Source of the DNA: Deltaproteobacteria bacterium
Lineage (GTDB): Bacteria; Desulfobacterota; Desulfobaccia; Desulfobaccales; Desulfobaccaceae
Assembly: GCA_016874895.1 (NCBI GenBank)
Contig: VGSX01000184.1
Location: 1 to 7,157 of the forward strand
Direction of reading: 5' to 3'
Length of the DNA stretch: 7,157 nucleotides
The position numbers and the translations under genes were made by a program. Positions 6,723 to 7,157 of the stretch are shown one piece after another; positions within the stretch are counted from its first letter, which is position 1; each line of letters starts with the position of its first letter. The notes beneath the pieces were generated by a model. It was not told the origin of the DNA. It searched no databases and worked only from the letters and a program-made list of their open reading frames with translations.

Positions 6723-6890
6723 AATGCTGTTGAATTAGGGAGATGGCGAGTTGGCAACTTACTAAAATCCCCCCTGACCCAATGCTGTTTAGTTAAGCAA
6801 GGTGGAACAGGCTTCCAGCCTGTTCATAGGCGCACAGGCTGGAAGCCTGTGCCACCAGTAATCTTGCTTTTAGCTTAAGTGAACAGTATT
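6723..6890. repeat. Three related 17-bp repeats, two direct and one inverted
   Basis: AATGCTGTTGAATTAGG (6723-6739) and AATGCTGTTTAGTTAAG (6781-6797) are direct copies with three differences, each preceded by a GACCC-containing C-rich tract. The reverse complement of 6874-6890 is AATACTGTTCACTTAAG, which differs from the second copy at three positions. The second and third copies therefore face each other and enclose the palindrome at 6801-6856, making a unit of about 110 bp. Confidence 0.6.
6801..6856. repeat. Nested palindrome (REP/MITE-like element)
   Basis: Two 23-nt arms (6801-6823 and 6834-6856) pair at 22 of 23 positions around a 10-nt loop (TCATAGGCGC); the only mismatch is A6806 opposite G6851. 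Each arm also folds on itself: ACAGGCT-TCC-AGCCTGT in the left arm and ACAGGCT-GGA-AGCCTGT in the right. The DNA or RNA can thus form either one long hairpin or two small ones. There is no following T-run, so a simple terminator is unlikely. I recall similar GGTGGCACAGGC-type repeats scattered in other genomes, but copy number cannot be checked here. Confidence 0.75.
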
Positions 6891-6945
6891 GCCCCTAACC
6901 CCCCTTTAAAAATTTAGCATTACCCAAAAATTTAATAAAGAGGTG

Positions 6946-6962
6946 GCCAAGCGCAGCTTGGC
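6946..6962. repeat. Hairpin GCCAAGC / GCTTGGC
   Basis: Perfect 7-bp arms (6946-6952, 6956-6962) around GCA. It sits 10 nt before a second hairpin of related composition (CCAA...TTGG cores in both), as if the two were members of one family of short palindromic repeats. Confidence 0.6.
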
Positions 6963-6971
6963 GGGATATGG

Positions 6972-6996
6972 GGTTCCCAAATGCAACTTGGGAACC
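6972..6996. repeat. Hairpin GGTTCCCAA / TTGGGAACC
   Basis: Perfect 9-bp arms (6972-6980, 6988-6996) around the 7-nt loop ATGCAAC. No T-run follows and no gene ends close by, so it reads as an intergenic palindromic repeat and not a terminator. Confidence 0.65.
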
Positions 6997-7008
6997 AGGA
7001 GAAAAAGT

Positions 7009-7027
7009 CCCCCTTTTCTAAAGGGGG
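7009..7027. repeat. Hairpin CCCCCTTT / AAAGGGGG with flanking G-tract
   Basis: Perfect 8-bp arms (7009-7016, 7020-7027) around TCT, followed by GGGGGATTTTT at 7033-7043. That tail is the inverted partner of AAAATCCCCC at 6764-6773 (10 of 10 bases). A related tract, CCCCTAACCCCCCTTTAAA, lies at 6892-6910, so the pieces of one palindromic element appear to be spread over about 280 bp. Confidence 0.6.
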
Positions 7028-7043
7028 ATTGAGGGGGATTTTT

Positions 7044-7157
7044 CAACGGACAGAGAATAACTGGATATTATGTGACACATTACTGGTATAAGCAGTCGGG
7101 ATGCGTTTCTCTTTCTCTCTATAAATTTCCGATTTCCGTGATCGGTGACGACAGTAT
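7044..7157. other. Right-edge non-coding stretch, possible start of an upstream region
   Basis: No open frame or RNA gene is supported. TGGTATAAG (7084-7092) has the form of an extended -10 element (TGN-TATAAG) on the plus strand, but there is no recognisable -35 at 16-18 nt. The repeats stop at about 7043, and the base composition becomes more balanced, which would fit the leader of a gene beginning beyond the window. Confidence 0.2.

Noticed and set aside
6541..6738. Open frame of 65 codons on the plus strand
   Set aside because: It has no ribosome binding site, overlaps the intron-like stem, and its peptide is rich in Pro/Ser with no recognisable family.
6801..6856. Intrinsic transcription terminator
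   Set aside because: The hairpin is strong, but no T-run follows on either strand, and the nearest gene end is 400 bp away.
6781..7027. CRISPR array
   Set aside because: The repeats are few, differ from each other, alternate in orientation and lack regular spacers; no cas gene is present.

Overview
The window reads as chromosomal DNA from a GC-rich, Gram-negative, probably anaerobic bacterium. An outer-membrane BamA/TamA-superfamily protein shows a diderm cell. The EndoQ-type PHP protein, codon use and C/G-rich intergenic palindromes look most like Desulfobacterota (the old Deltaproteobacteria, for example Desulfobacca/Syntrophobacter relatives). That placement is an impression from gene types, not a computed assignment.

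Layout: (1) At the left edge is a short 7-bp tandem repeat, then a minus-strand NAD-dependent sugar-nucleotide epimerase/dehydratase (43-1026). A good sigma70-like promoter lies in the divergent gap (-35 at 1134-1139, -10 at 1110-1115), which implies that the gene starts at 1026 and not at the upstream in-frame ATG at 1104. (2) On the plus strand, 1172-4108 encodes a 978-residue two-part protein. The N-terminal half is a complete endonuclease Q (EndoQ)-like PHP nuclease with its Cys zinc site. The C-terminal half is an SF1A UvrD/PcrA-like helicase with all major motifs but almost no 2B subdomain. (3) Seventeen bases later a GTG-started gene (4126-5988) encodes an outer-membrane assembly protein with three POTRA domains and a 16-strand-type barrel, closest in architecture to TamA. 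(4) After a C-rich, G-poor gap, 6122-6397 encodes a small exported YHS-domain metal-binding protein. (5) The last 760 bp (6398-7157) hold no convincing gene. They contain a probable decayed 3' end of a group II intron on the minus strand and a dense cluster of palindromes and inverted repeats that look like miniature mobile or REP-like elements.

The genes do not form one obvious pathway. The epimerase (cell-surface sugar synthesis) and the POTRA-barrel protein (outer-membrane assembly) both concern the envelope, the YHS protein is probably periplasmic, and the EndoQ-helicase is a DNA repair enzyme. The most interesting object is the EndoQ-UvrD fusion, which suggests a self-contained machine that nicks DNA beside deaminated bases and unwinds from the nick. 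I cannot say whether this fusion has already been described; it rests on motif reading only.
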